From Ruminococcaceae bacterium AB4001 (lineage in GTDB: Bacteria > Bacillota > Clostridia > Saccharofermentanales > Saccharofermentanaceae), in NCBI GenBank assembly GCA_000621765.1, contig JHXJ01000018.1:1-63874 (forward strand): 63,874 nucleotides of DNA, in the 5' to 3' direction. A program made the translations under genes and the position numbers. The notes under the pieces are model-generated. The model made no database searches. It worked only from the letters and a program-made list of their open reading frames with translations, and had not been told where the DNA came from. This document shows positions 6,915 through 15,549 of this stretch, in pieces (position 1 is the first letter of the stretch; the number at the start of each line of letters is the position of its first letter).

Positions 6915-9182
6915 TCAGGGATTCTGGCAGACACCGTTTGAATCAAAGTTGTATGTCTTGCCGTCGATCGTGACGGAACCGGTTACCATAGCGCCGGAAG
7001 CGGGATCGAGATAGTACCACTTGCCGCTGATCTGCAGCCAGCCGGTCTTCATCTTTCCGTTGTCGTAGAAGAAATACCACTTGCCGCCTGTCTCGGCCCA
7101 GCCTGTAGCCATCTCGCCGTTTGACTTGAAGAAGTACCAGTCTTCGCCTTCCTTATACCAGCCGGTCATCATTTCGCCGTTAGACTTGAGGTAGTACCAC
7201 TTGTTGTCGACCTTTATCCAGCCCTTCTGCATCGCGCCGGTAGAAGGATCTAAGTAGTACCACTTTCCGCCGTCCTGTACCCAGCCTGTCTGCATAACGC
7301 CTGAGGTGTTGAAGAAATACCATCTGCCGCCGACATCTACCCAGCCGGTCTGCATTGCGCCGTTGCCGGGCAGTAAGTAATACCACTTGCCGCCGTCTTC
7401 AAGCCAGCCTTCAGCCATATAGCCCTTTTCGGGAGTCATGTAATACCATTTGCCGCCTGTCTGTAACCAGCCTTCTGCCATGGAACCTGTCTCGTCAAAG
7501 AAGTACCACTTGCCGTCTAATTCGAACCAGCCGGTTACCATGTCGTCCTCAACAAAGTAACGCCAGATATCGTCTACCTTTTTCCAGCCTGTGAAGGGTG
7601 CGATGCCGTAGTGGATCGTGCAGGTTGCACCGAAGAGACCATAGATGGAAAGAAGAGGATCTCTCTCGGGATCGGCTGTCAGAACAGCGATACTCTGGAA
7701 TTCTCCTTTGGAGCCCGCATAATAAACATCTTCCAAAACGCAATCAACGAAAGCTCTTTCATTTATCTTGGTAACACTCGTAGGAATGGTAACAGTCTTC
7801 AACTTTGCGCAGCCGCCGAAAACGCACTTATTAAGCACGGAAACGCCTGACGAAATCTCTATGGACTGAAGACCTGTGTGCTGGAAAACGCGGTCTTCAA
7901 TACAGTTCAGCGAAGCAGGAAGAGTAATCGAAGTCAGCTTTTCGCATCCTGAGAAAGCTGCATACTCGATTGAAGAAAGGCCTTCAGGAAGAGTGATCGA
8001 ATCGATCGCGGTATTGAGGAACGCACATCCGCCGATAACCTTGAGATTTTTCGGAAGCGTGACAGATTTAAGGTTATTGCATCCCATGAAACATCCGTAC
8101 GCAAGTAATGTGATGTTTTTCGGTACCGTAACAGATTCTATTGCCGAACGTCTGAATGCAAAATCACCCATTGAAAGAATGGAATCAGGCAGTGAAGCTG
8201 ATTTGAGACTGCCACAGTTCTGGAAAGCAGCAGATCTGACCGTTTCAACACTGTCAGGAAGCTCGATTGATTCCAGAGCGGAACCTTCGAATGAGCTGTA
8301 TCCGATAAACTTCAGGCCAGACGGCAAAGCTACGGTCTTGAGGTGTTCACAGCCTTTGAAAGTCTCATACTGTATCGTAGTAACACCCGAAGGAATGGTA
8401 ACGGATTCGAGGCCTGATCTCTCAAAAGCCCTACCGTTGATGGCTTTCAGTGAATTCGGAAGCTGGATCGAAGTAAGATCAAAGCAGCAATTGAAAGCGG
8501 CATATCCGATACTGGTTACGGAGTTGGGGATCGATACTTCTTTAAGCTTTTCGCATCCGGCAAACATGAAATCGTCGATCTTAGTCCTGTCTGATGAAAT
8601 GACAGCCTTAGTCAGATTATGGCAGTCCATGAAAGAGAGGCTTGCCTGTGTTTTAGGAACTGCGATTTCAGTAAGGGCATCACACTTGAGGAAAGTGACA
8701 GACTCGGAATTGAAAGTGCTCAGAAAATCAAATGAATCGATGGCGACATTACTGAACTGCAGGTCCTTGATACCTGTGCAGTTAGCAAATTCAAGCCAGC
8801 TGCCGCTTCTAAGATTAGGGAAATCAGAAATCTTAATCTGCTGATAGTAGCGGTCGTTATAGCTCTTGATGATTACCTCAGGGATGGGACAACCCGCACC
8901 ATTGAAGAAGAAGGAATCCTTGGGATTATTGACTCCTTCGGTATAGAAAATAACTACGCCCGCAATATCCAGGACATCCTGGTCAACGCTTGCCAGATCA
9001 AAATATGAATTACCGTCTTTGCAGTAGATCCACAATTCATCATGAGAATTGTATTCCCAAGTATAACTGGTTGTCTCGCCTGAGCTCTGCACTATAGAAT
9101 CAGCAGCAACGACTGCAGAGAACGAGGTGATGATCATGATGACAGCCAATAGCGAACTTAGAAGCTTACAACGCGTGCGCAT
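6915..9182 (-). CDS. Large secreted BspA-type leucine-rich repeat protein with cell-wall-binding repeats
   Basis: 755 residues. The signal peptide (MRTRCKLLSSLLAVIMIITSF) is nearly the same as in the 372-2075 product. Residues ~170-490 hold about a dozen LRR_5 units with the pattern CxxLKSVTLPxxLxxIGxxAF, and ~525-740 hold about ten GWxxxGGKWYYxxxxGxMxTGW repeats. No catalytic domain is seen. BspA-like proteins elsewhere bind host or bacterial surfaces, so an adhesin-like surface role is inferred, the C-terminal repeats serving as wall anchor. GGGGGT precedes the ATG. Antisense ORFs within it (for example 7876-8844) are mirror images of the repeat coding and not genes. Confidence 0.85.
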   Translation of the reverse strand: MRTRCKLLSSLLAVIMIITSFSAVVAADSIVQSSGETTSYTWEYNSHDELWIYCKDGNSYFDLASVDQDVLDIAGVVIFYTEGVNNPKDSFFFNGAGCPIPEVIIKSYNDRYYQQIKISDFPNLRSGSWLEFANCTGIKDLQFSNVAIDSFDFLSTFNSESVTFLKCDALTEIAVPKTQASLSFMDCHNLTKAVISSDRTKIDDFMFAGCEKLKEVSIPNSVTSIGYAAFNCCFDLTSIQLPNSLKAINGRAFERSGLESVTIPSGVTTIQYETFKGCEHLKTVALPSGLKFIGYSSFEGSALESIELPDSVETVRSAAFQNCGSLKSASLPDSILSMGDFAFRRSAIESVTVPKNITLLAYGCFMGCNNLKSVTLPKNLKVIGGCAFLNTAIDSITLPEGLSSIEYAAFSGCEKLTSITLPASLNCIEDRVFQHTGLQSIEISSGVSVLNKCVFGGCAKLKTVTIPTSVTKINERAFVDCVLEDVYYAGSKGEFQSIAVLTADPERDPLLSIYGLFGATCTIHYGIAPFTGWKKVDDIWRYFVEDDMVTGWFELDGKWYFFDETGSMAEGWLQTGGKWYYMTPEKGYMAEGWLEDGGKWYYLLPGNGAMQTGWVDVGGRWYFFNTSGVMQTGWVQDGGKWYYLDPSTGAMQKGWIKVDNKWYYLKSNGEMMTGWYKEGEDWYFFKSNGEMATGWAETGGKWYFFYDNGKMKTGWLQISGKWYYLDPASGAMVTGSVTIDGKTYNFDSNGVCQNP

Positions 9183-9275
9183 AAATATACCCCCAATATA
9201 AATCCTGATGGTATTGATTGTATCACGGAAACACTAAAAAAATCAGGGTAATTTAATATTTATATTAGGGAAATT

Positions 9276-10271
9276 TTACTCCTGGAACTCATGTTCGCTC
9301 TCGCCGAGAGACCATTCATCCGCCACTTCAGGCCTTGGCGCGATCCCGACATAATAAGCATCGAGATCCGTGAAATCATTGACGATCTCATAGGAAATAG
9401 ACACGGTGAACATGATGTCGTCCGAATCAGAATCCTTAAGTTCCTGAACGTATTCTTCCGGGATCAGCTCGTTCGCATAATAAAGGTCCGGGGCGCCGAA
9501 TGAATGCAGTATCTCGTGGGCAATGCTCGCGTTCGTCATGTCATAACCGTTATGTTTCATGTTGATTATGGAGAACTCATTGAGGATGTAATCTCCGCAG
9601 GCATGATCAATGGTGCACGAATGAGTCTCGCAGCTGTAGTCCGTGTTAAAGAAAAACATGTAGATCACATTATCGGCATCGTATTGTTCGACGAGTTCTT
9701 CCGTCTCGATGTTATAAAGGATCCAGTTGTCCATTTTCGAGTACCAGCCGGGTTCGAGATTGGAAATGTCGTGATCGAAGGTAGTCTTATAGATGAGACC
9801 GTCATTTTCTTCCCAATCATAAATGAACGATACTTCCTTGCCGTAACGCCCGACCTGCTCTTCAAGATATTCGGTCGCGACCCTGAGCTGGTCGTTTATC
9901 TCATCCATAAAGTCCAGATCTTCGTCAGAACTGTAGTCCCAGCTGGAATTGTTATCATCCGCGAAAATCGAAAAGATCAGCACATTCCCTTCCGGCGTTA
10001 CCGCGGAGCCGTGATCAAGATCGATGGTATAACCCTGTTCCTCAGAAGAAGCGGCCGTTGTTTCTGTCGTAGTTTCCACGGTCGTTTCTTTGGTTGTTTC
10101 TTTGGTTGTTTCCCTGCTCTCAGTCACCGTGGGAACCGTTTCTTTTGAAGTCTCTTCTGTTGTCTCAGAAATGTCTGCGTCAAATACGCTGCAGGACGCG
10201 AAAACAACACACGACATTGCTGCAGCAATCAGTGTAAATAGCAGGCTGTGCTTTTCTTTATGTCCTGACAT
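9276..10271 (-). CDS. Metzincin-like zinc metalloprotease lipoprotein
   Basis: 331 residues. The N-terminus is a lipoprotein signal ending in VFASC (cysteine ~27), followed by a Thr/Glu/Ser-rich linker (~35-80). The catalytic motif HEILHSFGAPD starts near residue 252 and fits HExxHxxGxxD, in which two His and the third ligand bind zinc and Glu is the base. Downstream cysteine-containing text (CETHSCTIDHACGDY) may form disulfides. It is predicted to act outside the cell, anchored to the membrane; substrate unknown. Its ATG overlaps the stop of the upstream 2H gene by one base (TAATG), suggesting translational coupling. No family name beyond the zinc signature can be assigned with confidence. 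Confidence 0.72.
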   Translation of the reverse strand: MSGHKEKHSLLFTLIAAAMSCVVFASCSVFDADISETTEETSKETVPTVTESRETTKETTKETTVETTTETTAASSEEQGYTIDLDHGSAVTPEGNVLIFSIFADDNNSSWDYSSDEDLDFMDEINDQLRVATEYLEEQVGRYGKEVSFIYDWEENDGLIYKTTFDHDISNLEPGWYSKMDNWILYNIETEELVEQYDADNVIYMFFFNTDYSCETHSCTIDHACGDYILNEFSIINMKHNGYDMTNASIAHEILHSFGAPDLYYANELIPEEYVQELKDSDSDDIMFTVSISYEIVNDFTDLDAYYVGIAPRPEVADEWSLGESEHEFQE

Positions 10272-10789
10272 TAATCTGTTTCCCCGTTACTCTTCAAATC
10301 TACTGAAATAATCTCTCTTGTCGGCCAGAAAGCGCACAGATGCAGGCGGGAGATCTTCGCGACAAACGGCTCAAATGACTTTACGACCAGGGGCAGCGCG
10401 GCCTGGACCGTCTCTGGCTCATCAATGAAGATGGTTACGTGAGGTGTCCACGGATAGGGCTGCGGATCCGTACTTTCGCAGGCATCATGCAGGGCATTAA
10501 GAGCGGGTTCGCGCTCAGGTCCGGCGAAGAGCACCTTGCCGCCGGCAAACATTCCCATGTGACTTAAGTGGACCGGCACCTCCGAAAACTCCGAGCCGAT
10601 CTTTTTGACAAGTTCTACAGCTTCCTGCTCTTTTTCGAGCGGGAAAACATTCATGCTTATGTGAAAAGGAAGCCCGGGAGTCTGAACGCCTTTAAAGCCC
10701 GCATTTTCGAGTTCTTTATACCATCCTGACATCTTTGCCTGGGATTCCTCATCCAGGTCAGCCATCAGCACTATGAATTCCTCTGCCAT
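10271..10789 (-). CDS. 2H phosphoesterase / 2'-5' RNA ligase-like protein
   Basis: 172 residues from ATG 10787-10789 (MAEEFIVLMADLD), chosen because AAGGAAGG precedes it and the longer reading would overlap the upstream gene. Two HxS/T motifs define the 2H superfamily: FHISMNVF in the first half and PHVTIFI in the second. The family includes LigT-type RNA ligase/cyclic phosphodiesterases; the exact substrate cannot be inferred. It sits 19 bases after the GNAT gene and overlaps the metalloprotease start, so it is probably co-transcribed with both. Confidence 0.75.
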   Translation of the reverse strand: MAEEFIVLMADLDEESQAKMSGWYKELENAGFKGVQTPGLPFHISMNVFPLEKEQEAVELVKKIGSEFSEVPVHLSHMGMFAGGKVLFAGPEREPALNALHDACESTDPQPYPWTPHVTIFIDEPETVQAALPLVVKSFEPFVAKISRLHLCAFWPTREIISVDLKSNGETD

Positions 10790-10808
10790 ATTTTCCTTCC
10801 TTTGTCTG

Positions 10809-11360
10809 TCAGCGTTCCGATCTAAGTAGCGCGTAGTAGCACGCGTCACAGATGCCCTGGTTGTTCCAGTCGGACGCGCGCATGGTACCTTCGTACTTCA
10901 TCCCGCACTTCTGCATTACTTTTCCCGAATTCGGATTTCTGGGATCGTGCCTTGACTCGATCCTGTTCGCGCCGACAGTATCAAACAGATAATCCATAAC
11001 GGCCTTAAGCGCTTCGGACGTTATTCCCTGATGCCACCAGTCCTTGCCGATGCAATAGCCGATGTGGCACTTGGATGTCTCTTCTTCGAGTATTACTACC
11101 GCAATATTTCCGACCAGCTCATTGTCTCTGTCCTTTAAACATATGCCCCAGTTATAGTAATTATCCTGCTCATAACAGGGAATCCATTCACCTAAGATCC
11201 TGCGGCTCTCATCAACGTCCTTGTGCGGAGTCCACATCAGATACGTCGTGACTTCCTCGTCGGAGGCCCAGTTATAATACATGGCCTCTGCATCATCAGC
11301 GGTAAATCTTCTCAGGATAAGTCTTTCTGTTTCTATCAATTGCGTCCCGCAATGGTTCAT
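10809..11360 (-). CDS. RimJ/RimL-type GNAT N-acetyltransferase
   Basis: 183 residues, full length for the Acetyltransf_3 group. The start ETERLILRRFTADDAEAMYYNWASDEEV is characteristic, the acetyl-CoA binding region reads YCIGKDWWHQGITSEALKAVMDYLF, and RNPNSGKVMQKCGMKYEG is the conserved C-terminal block. Members acetylate ribosomal protein N-termini, spermidine or small molecules; the substrate here is unknown. It is one of four GNAT domains between 10.8 and 13.5 kb. Confidence 0.85.
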   Translation of the reverse strand: MNHCGTQLIETERLILRRFTADDAEAMYYNWASDEEVTTYLMWTPHKDVDESRRILGEWIPCYEQDNYYNWGICLKDRDNELVGNIAVVILEEETSKCHIGYCIGKDWWHQGITSEALKAVMDYLFDTVGANRIESRHDPRNPNSGKVMQKCGMKYEGTMRASDWNNQGICDACYYALLRSER

Positions 11361-11375
11361 TTTTCCTCTTACCCC

Positions 11376-11885
11376 TTATTTGTAATCCTTCTTCAGGATC
11401 TCCATTTCAATGATATTCCAAGGCTCGGCTTTTACAATCTCCCTGTCAGCAAAACCCGACTTAAGGTAGCAGTTGTGCGCGATCTCGTTGTTCTCGAAAA
11501 CGCCTATCGTTACCTTGTCCACGCCCATTATCTCAAATGCATATTTCAAGCCTGCCTTGAGCATTTGGGTTCCTATGCCTTTCCCTCTTATGGAATCATC
11601 AACTATGACCCATCCGAACCGCAGGATCTTATTGTCGCCGTTCAGATATCTCATTATGAAATGTCCTACGACACCGTCCTCGTCATCAAAAGCCACCCAG
11701 GGATAGAAGTTGTCCGGCTCTTCGCAGTCACCGTTATTCAGGCGGTATTTGTCATCAATGATGCCGGCATTAATGGGGAATCCGCCAAAGCGTTCTCCTC
11801 CCCACTTTGTGAAAACGTCTTTGTCGCGGATCCATTTTTCAATGATCTCCGCATCACAGCTTTTGTATGGTCTGAGTCTAAGCAT
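11376..11885 (-). CDS. GNAT family N-acetyltransferase
   Basis: 169 residues. MLRLRPYKSCDAEIIEKWIRD begins the fold, WVIVDDSIRGKGIGTQMLKAG is the acetyl-CoA pyrophosphate loop (RGKGIG), and VTIGVFENNEIAHNCYLKSGF the C-terminal block. Substrate unknown. A 15-base gap to the following GNAT gene indicates an operon. The 97-base gap upstream contains a TTGACA-like sequence on the minus strand and a 13-bp palindrome, so a promoter may start here. Confidence 0.8.
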   Translation of the reverse strand: MLRLRPYKSCDAEIIEKWIRDKDVFTKWGGERFGGFPINAGIIDDKYRLNNGDCEEPDNFYPWVAFDDEDGVVGHFIMRYLNGDNKILRFGWVIVDDSIRGKGIGTQMLKAGLKYAFEIMGVDKVTIGVFENNEIAHNCYLKSGFADREIVKAEPWNIIEMEILKKDYK

Positions 11886-11907
11886 AATTTCAAGTATCCT
11901 TTTATCC

Positions 11908-11920
11908 GATCGTAACGATC
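11908..11920 (-). promoter_or_regulatory. Short palindrome upstream of a GNAT gene
   Basis: A perfect 13-bp dyad GATCGTAACGATC lies 23 bases before the start at 11885, downstream of a TTGACA (minus strand, near 11957-11962). It could be an operator; no more can be said. Confidence 0.25.
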
Positions 11921-11982
11921 TAATTTTATAGAAGTCTGATATAAAGTCTGAATACTGTCAATCAGGATAAAACGTTTTTCTT

Positions 11983-13077
11983 TTACTTCGCAAGTATCGA
12001 AAAGTACATCCTTCCTTCGTATTTACCGTCAATAAAGAAATAGTCTCTGAGTGTTCCCTCATATTCAAATCCGCATTTTTCGATAACCCTTTTGGACTTG
12101 ATATTCGACGGTCTGACGCAGATCTGGACCTTGTTGAAACCGATCTTCTTAAAGCCATAGTCGATCACGGCTTTTGTCGATTCCGTAGCATATCCCTTGC
12201 CCTGAAACGCCGTGCCGATGCAGTACTCGATCTCACCCCAGCTGCCGTGCTTATCTACAAGGAAATATGCGATCTGCCCGATACATTCTCCGGACTCTTT
12301 CTCGATAACGGCCCACCTGTAGGTAAATCCTGTGACATAGCCTGAAATGTATTTATCCAGGAGTTTTTCCGTTTCCTCAAGTGTCCCGTAAACGGGTTCG
12401 CCATACATGCTCTGAACGTCCTTTTGGCCGGCCCAGTTTTTCATTGCCGATGCTGCATCCTCATAACAGAACGGACGCAGCAAAAGTCTTTCCGTCTCTA
12501 TTTCCTGTGTGCCGCAGGCATTGATGCGCGCCGGATTCCTGCTCTTCTCATAATTCCTGATCAGATCAAGGGTCTCTTCAACCGGCATGCATGCTGCATA
12601 TCTTTCCGGCCACATATTCACGTTATAGTAATCGTATGATGTTTTTTCATCCATATACGGATTGCTTCTCGTGGAATTGCAGTGCTCAGGCACGATGATC
12701 TTAAAGTCTTTTTCGAAGCCGCTTTTTACCGTGGCATCAATGCAGTAATCTGTCATAAGTCCGACAACGATCACCGTGCTTATGTTTTTCGCCTCAAGAT
12801 ACAGAGCCAATCCGGTGGAGTCATGGAAAGCGCTGTTTACTGTCTTATCGAAGATCTTCTCTCCGTCTTCGGGAGCGAATCCCTCATAGATCTCGAAATC
12901 AGCATCTCCCTTTGAAAAACCTGAACCCGGACCATCATCATGACGGACATATATGACTTCAACACCATAGTCCCTTGCTGCCCTGATCAGAGTCTTTATG
13001 TTCTTTTCAAATTCCGTAAACCCGTAAAGCCTCTCATCCGTTATCCCTTTTTGTGTATCAACTACGAGCAAAACCAT
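11983..13077 (-). CDS. Isochorismatase-type cysteine hydrolase fused to a GNAT acetyltransferase
   Basis: 364 residues in one open frame. Residues 1-~180 form an isochorismatase-like hydrolase: Asp in LLVVDTQKG, Lys in FDKTVNSAF and Cys in GLMTDYCIDATV make the Asp-Lys-Cys triad of this superfamily (nicotinamidases, isochorismatases and related amidases). Residues ~185-364 form a complete RimJ/RimL-type GNAT domain (TERLLLRPFCYEDAASAMKNW, YCIGTAFQGKGYATESTKAV, NIKSKRVIEKCGF). The join (YEKSRNPARINACGTQ) has no stop or new ribosome binding site. A two-step hydrolysis/acetylation function is inference only. The C-terminal half resembles the GNAT at 10809-11360. Confidence 0.78.
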   Translation of the reverse strand: MVLLVVDTQKGITDERLYGFTEFEKNIKTLIRAARDYGVEVIYVRHDDGPGSGFSKGDADFEIYEGFAPEDGEKIFDKTVNSAFHDSTGLALYLEAKNISTVIVVGLMTDYCIDATVKSGFEKDFKIIVPEHCNSTRSNPYMDEKTSYDYYNVNMWPERYAACMPVEETLDLIRNYEKSRNPARINACGTQEIETERLLLRPFCYEDAASAMKNWAGQKDVQSMYGEPVYGTLEETEKLLDKYISGYVTGFTYRWAVIEKESGECIGQIAYFLVDKHGSWGEIEYCIGTAFQGKGYATESTKAVIDYGFKKIGFNKVQICVRPSNIKSKRVIEKCGFEYEGTLRDYFFIDGKYEGRMYFSILAK

Positions 13078-13098
13078 TATCTTTTTCCTCTTTCATGT

Positions 13099-13521
13099 TC
13101 ATTCTTCTACAATCAGCCACTGGCTCATGCCGGCGCCTGCATCATCGTTCGGGCGCTCTTTGAAACCGAGCTTCGCATAGAACGGTTCTTTGCCTTTAGC
13201 GGAATTAAGGTTGAGCGTGACCTTCCAGCCCGGCTTCATGTCGGATTTGATCTGCTTGATGACTTCTCCGACCAGGTGCTTTCCGATGCCCTGGCGCTGG
13301 TATGCAGGATCAACAATCACGTCCGACAGGAATGCGACATAGCCGCCGTCCCAAAGAAGTCTTACGATGCCGATTGCCCTGTCATCGTCTCTGACGCAGA
13401 CGATCATATACGCGTTATCGAGACAGTTTTTCGCTTCGTCAAGCGGAAACAGCATCCAGCCGACCTTCTTACGGAGTTCCAGGTATTCTTCAGGTGTAAT
13501 ATCTTTTGTATAACGTATCAT
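13099..13521 (-). CDS. GNAT family N-acetyltransferase
   Basis: 140 residues from ATG 13519-13521 (MIRYTKDITPEEY). An in-frame ATG at 13539 overlaps the previous stop by one base but lacks a good ribosome binding site, while GGGAG lies 11 bases before the chosen ATG. VIVDPAYQRQGIGKHLVGEVI is the acetyl-CoA loop and FYAKLGFKERPNDDAGAGM the typical C-terminal end of small-molecule GNATs. It follows the phosphatidyltransferase gene closely, suggesting co-transcription. Substrate unknown. Confidence 0.83.
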   Translation of the reverse strand: MIRYTKDITPEEYLELRKKVGWMLFPLDEAKNCLDNAYMIVCVRDDDRAIGIVRLLWDGGYVAFLSDVIVDPAYQRQGIGKHLVGEVIKQIKSDMKPGWKVTLNLNSAKGKEPFYAKLGFKERPNDDAGAGMSQWLIVEE

Positions 13522-13538
13522 ATGGCAGCTTACTCCCA

Positions 13539-14069
13539 TTAACAGTTTCTGTTTTCTTCGAATCCTTTGTCATTTTCAATGTCAGATCCACCTGTCATTA
13601 TATAATGACTTTCCATAATCGCAGCAAAGGTGGCCAATGCACAGACAAACACACCACTATACTTCAGGTCAATGAAAGATACTGTTAACGGCAGAAGGAA
13701 CAGCGCGATGCCCGTAACTTTATTCATCACAGTGTGTGCAGCAACAAAGCTTTTCCGCATCACAAAACCGGTAATGATGTTGATCACTTTAACCAGTGCA
13801 ATGACAGCGGTCCAGATCAGAAGCCATCCGGGAATATAGAGCGCAGGGATCAGCTTTATCAGGCATGCTGTTACCATGACAATGTCGGCTGCCGTATCCA
13901 GTTTCGAACCGAAATCACTTACGGTACCTGTTTTTCTCGCAATGGTCCCATCGACCATATCGCTGACTCCGGCGGTAATATACACGGCATAGAACGCAGG
14001 CGAAAATACAGGGAAAAACATCATACCGATACTGCAGATAATGCGGACAATGGTTATGAGATTTGCCAT
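13539..14069 (-). CDS. CDP-alcohol phosphatidyltransferase family membrane enzyme
   Basis: 176 residues with about five membrane helices. The signature D-x2-DG-x2-AR-x8-G-x3-D-x3-D is complete at ~36-61 (SDMVDGTIARKTGTVSDFG then SKLDTAAD), with the Asp residues that bind metal and attack on the CDP-linked donor. The family makes phosphatidylglycerophosphate, phosphatidylserine, cardiolipin or phosphatidylinositol; which is made here is unclear. It starts four bases after the rlmD stop. The C-terminus (GGSDIENDKGFEENRNC) is hydrophilic. Confidence 0.82.
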   Translation of the reverse strand: MANLITIVRIICSIGMMFFPVFSPAFYAVYITAGVSDMVDGTIARKTGTVSDFGSKLDTAADIVMVTACLIKLIPALYIPGWLLIWTAVIALVKVINIITGFVMRKSFVAAHTVMNKVTGIALFLLPLTVSFIDLKYSGVFVCALATFAAIMESHYIMTGGSDIENDKGFEENRNC

Positions 14070-14073
14070 TTAA

Positions 14074-15480
14074 TTACCTTGTCATCAAGCACACCGTCTC
14101 CACATGGCTGCTGTTCGGGAACAGATCAGCCGGTGTAACTTCAACGATCTTATACTCTCTGGCAAACATCTTAAGGTCCCTTGCAAGCGTCGCCGGATCG
14201 CATGAGATATAACAGATCTTAGGCGCATCCAGCTCCATGACCTTCTTCACGACACCGATATCAAGGCCTTTTCTGGGCGGGTCGACGATGATGCAGTCAG
14301 GCCGGGCGATCTTGCCGTTCTTTATCAGCGAAGCAAAATCAGTCTTAAGCACATCCTTACAGATGAACTCACACTCGGACGCCTCGCTCTCATCTAATGA
14401 CAGCGACCTGTTGATCTTCGCTGACTGGATAGCTTCGGGCACGACTTCTATGCCGAGGAGCTTTTGACCCTTCTGCTTCACCGCAAGCCCCAAAGTACCG
14501 CAGCCGCAGTATAGATCGTAGATGACATCAGCGCCGCTGCATGCCTCGGAGGCTTTATTTGCAAGCTTTTCAGCCTGTTCGGTATTGACCTGGAAGAATG
14601 AGCCTGCCTTGATCCTGAAGGTCCTTCCTGCAAAGGATTCGTCGTAGTAATCGACGCCTTCAATGGCCGCCCTGATGCCGGATCTTGTTCTTTTCGAAGC
14701 TTTGGAAGAACTGATTCTGAAAAGAAATCCTTTGAGAACATATCCGTCTTTTTCGCAGACGTTCTTAACAACATCGCAAAGACCGGTCGAAGCAAAGAAG
14801 TTTTTCGCGTCCCGTAAGACGACTTCGTGCGGCGCGTCTGAAGAACTGACAAACTCAGCCAGGACTTCTTTTGTCCTGACCGAACCCCTTAACACAAGAC
14901 CGTCGAAGAGCCTTGTCGGCGCGCGTTCAAAGATATCTTCGACCACTGCCTTTATATTCCCGAAGATCTCATATTCGATGAGCTCTCCGTCGTATTCGCC
15001 CAGCTCATCGGATTTGGCGCATAAAAGTCCGATCCTGCCGTCCTTTATCGCGTACTGCATGTGATTTCTGTACCTGAAAGGGTTATCAGCGGAAAGTATC
15101 GGCTTCATGACCTCATCAAGAAGATTGGGAGAAAAACCGCCGATCCTCGCAAGGCAGTCCCTTACGCGGGTCTGCTTGAATCTTAACTGTGCTTCATAGG
15201 AAAGCGCCGCAAAAGGAAGTCCGCCGCTTACTGTTTCCGCGGGTTTGAAAGGCGCAGTCCTGTCAGGAGATTCCTCTAAGACTTCCCTGACATCACAGAG
15301 AGCGTACTTCGAAGTCTCGCTTGAGATCTCGCAAAGGCACCTCTCGCCCGGAAAGACTCCCGCGGCAAAGCAGGTCTTGCCTGAAGGAAGGGTACCGATG
15401 CCCTGTCCTTCGCTTCCCAACGCATTGATTTTTATCTCGATCAGATCCAATGTGCCTGTCCCGCTCCGTCTTTGCCTCAT
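14074..15480 (-). CDS. rlmD: 23S rRNA (uracil-C5)-methyltransferase, RlmD/RumA family
   Basis: 468 residues. An N-terminal TRAM-type domain (~12-75, INALGSEGQGIGTLPSGKTCF) precedes a class I SAM methyltransferase: YDLYCGCGTLGLAV binds SAM, IIVDPPRKGLD is the target-base motif, and YISCDPATLARDL carries the catalytic cysteine. These define the uracil-5 methyltransferase family; U1939 or U747 of 23S rRNA are the usual targets. Where RumA has cysteines for a 4Fe-4S cluster before the LSYEAQL block, this protein reads VSGGLPFAALSYEAQLRF without them, so it probably lacks the cluster. It is divergent from the PBP gene with a 69-base shared upstream region. Confidence 0.85.
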   Translation of the reverse strand: MRQRRSGTGTLDLIEIKINALGSEGQGIGTLPSGKTCFAAGVFPGERCLCEISSETSKYALCDVREVLEESPDRTAPFKPAETVSGGLPFAALSYEAQLRFKQTRVRDCLARIGGFSPNLLDEVMKPILSADNPFRYRNHMQYAIKDGRIGLLCAKSDELGEYDGELIEYEIFGNIKAVVEDIFERAPTRLFDGLVLRGSVRTKEVLAEFVSSSDAPHEVVLRDAKNFFASTGLCDVVKNVCEKDGYVLKGFLFRISSSKASKRTRSGIRAAIEGVDYYDESFAGRTFRIKAGSFFQVNTEQAEKLANKASEACSGADVIYDLYCGCGTLGLAVKQKGQKLLGIEVVPEAIQSAKINRSLSLDESEASECEFICKDVLKTDFASLIKNGKIARPDCIIVDPPRKGLDIGVVKKVMELDAPKICYISCDPATLARDLKMFAREYKIVEVTPADLFPNSSHVETVCLMTR

Positions 15481-15549
15481 ATTTATAATCTAATTATATG
15501 CGAAGTCGTGGTAGAATATGGAGACAATATTTTGAAGGAGACGATCTAC

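Noticed and set aside
7876-8844. 322-codon open frame on the plus strand
   Set aside because: Antisense image of the leucine-rich repeat coding; no ribosome binding site or domain.
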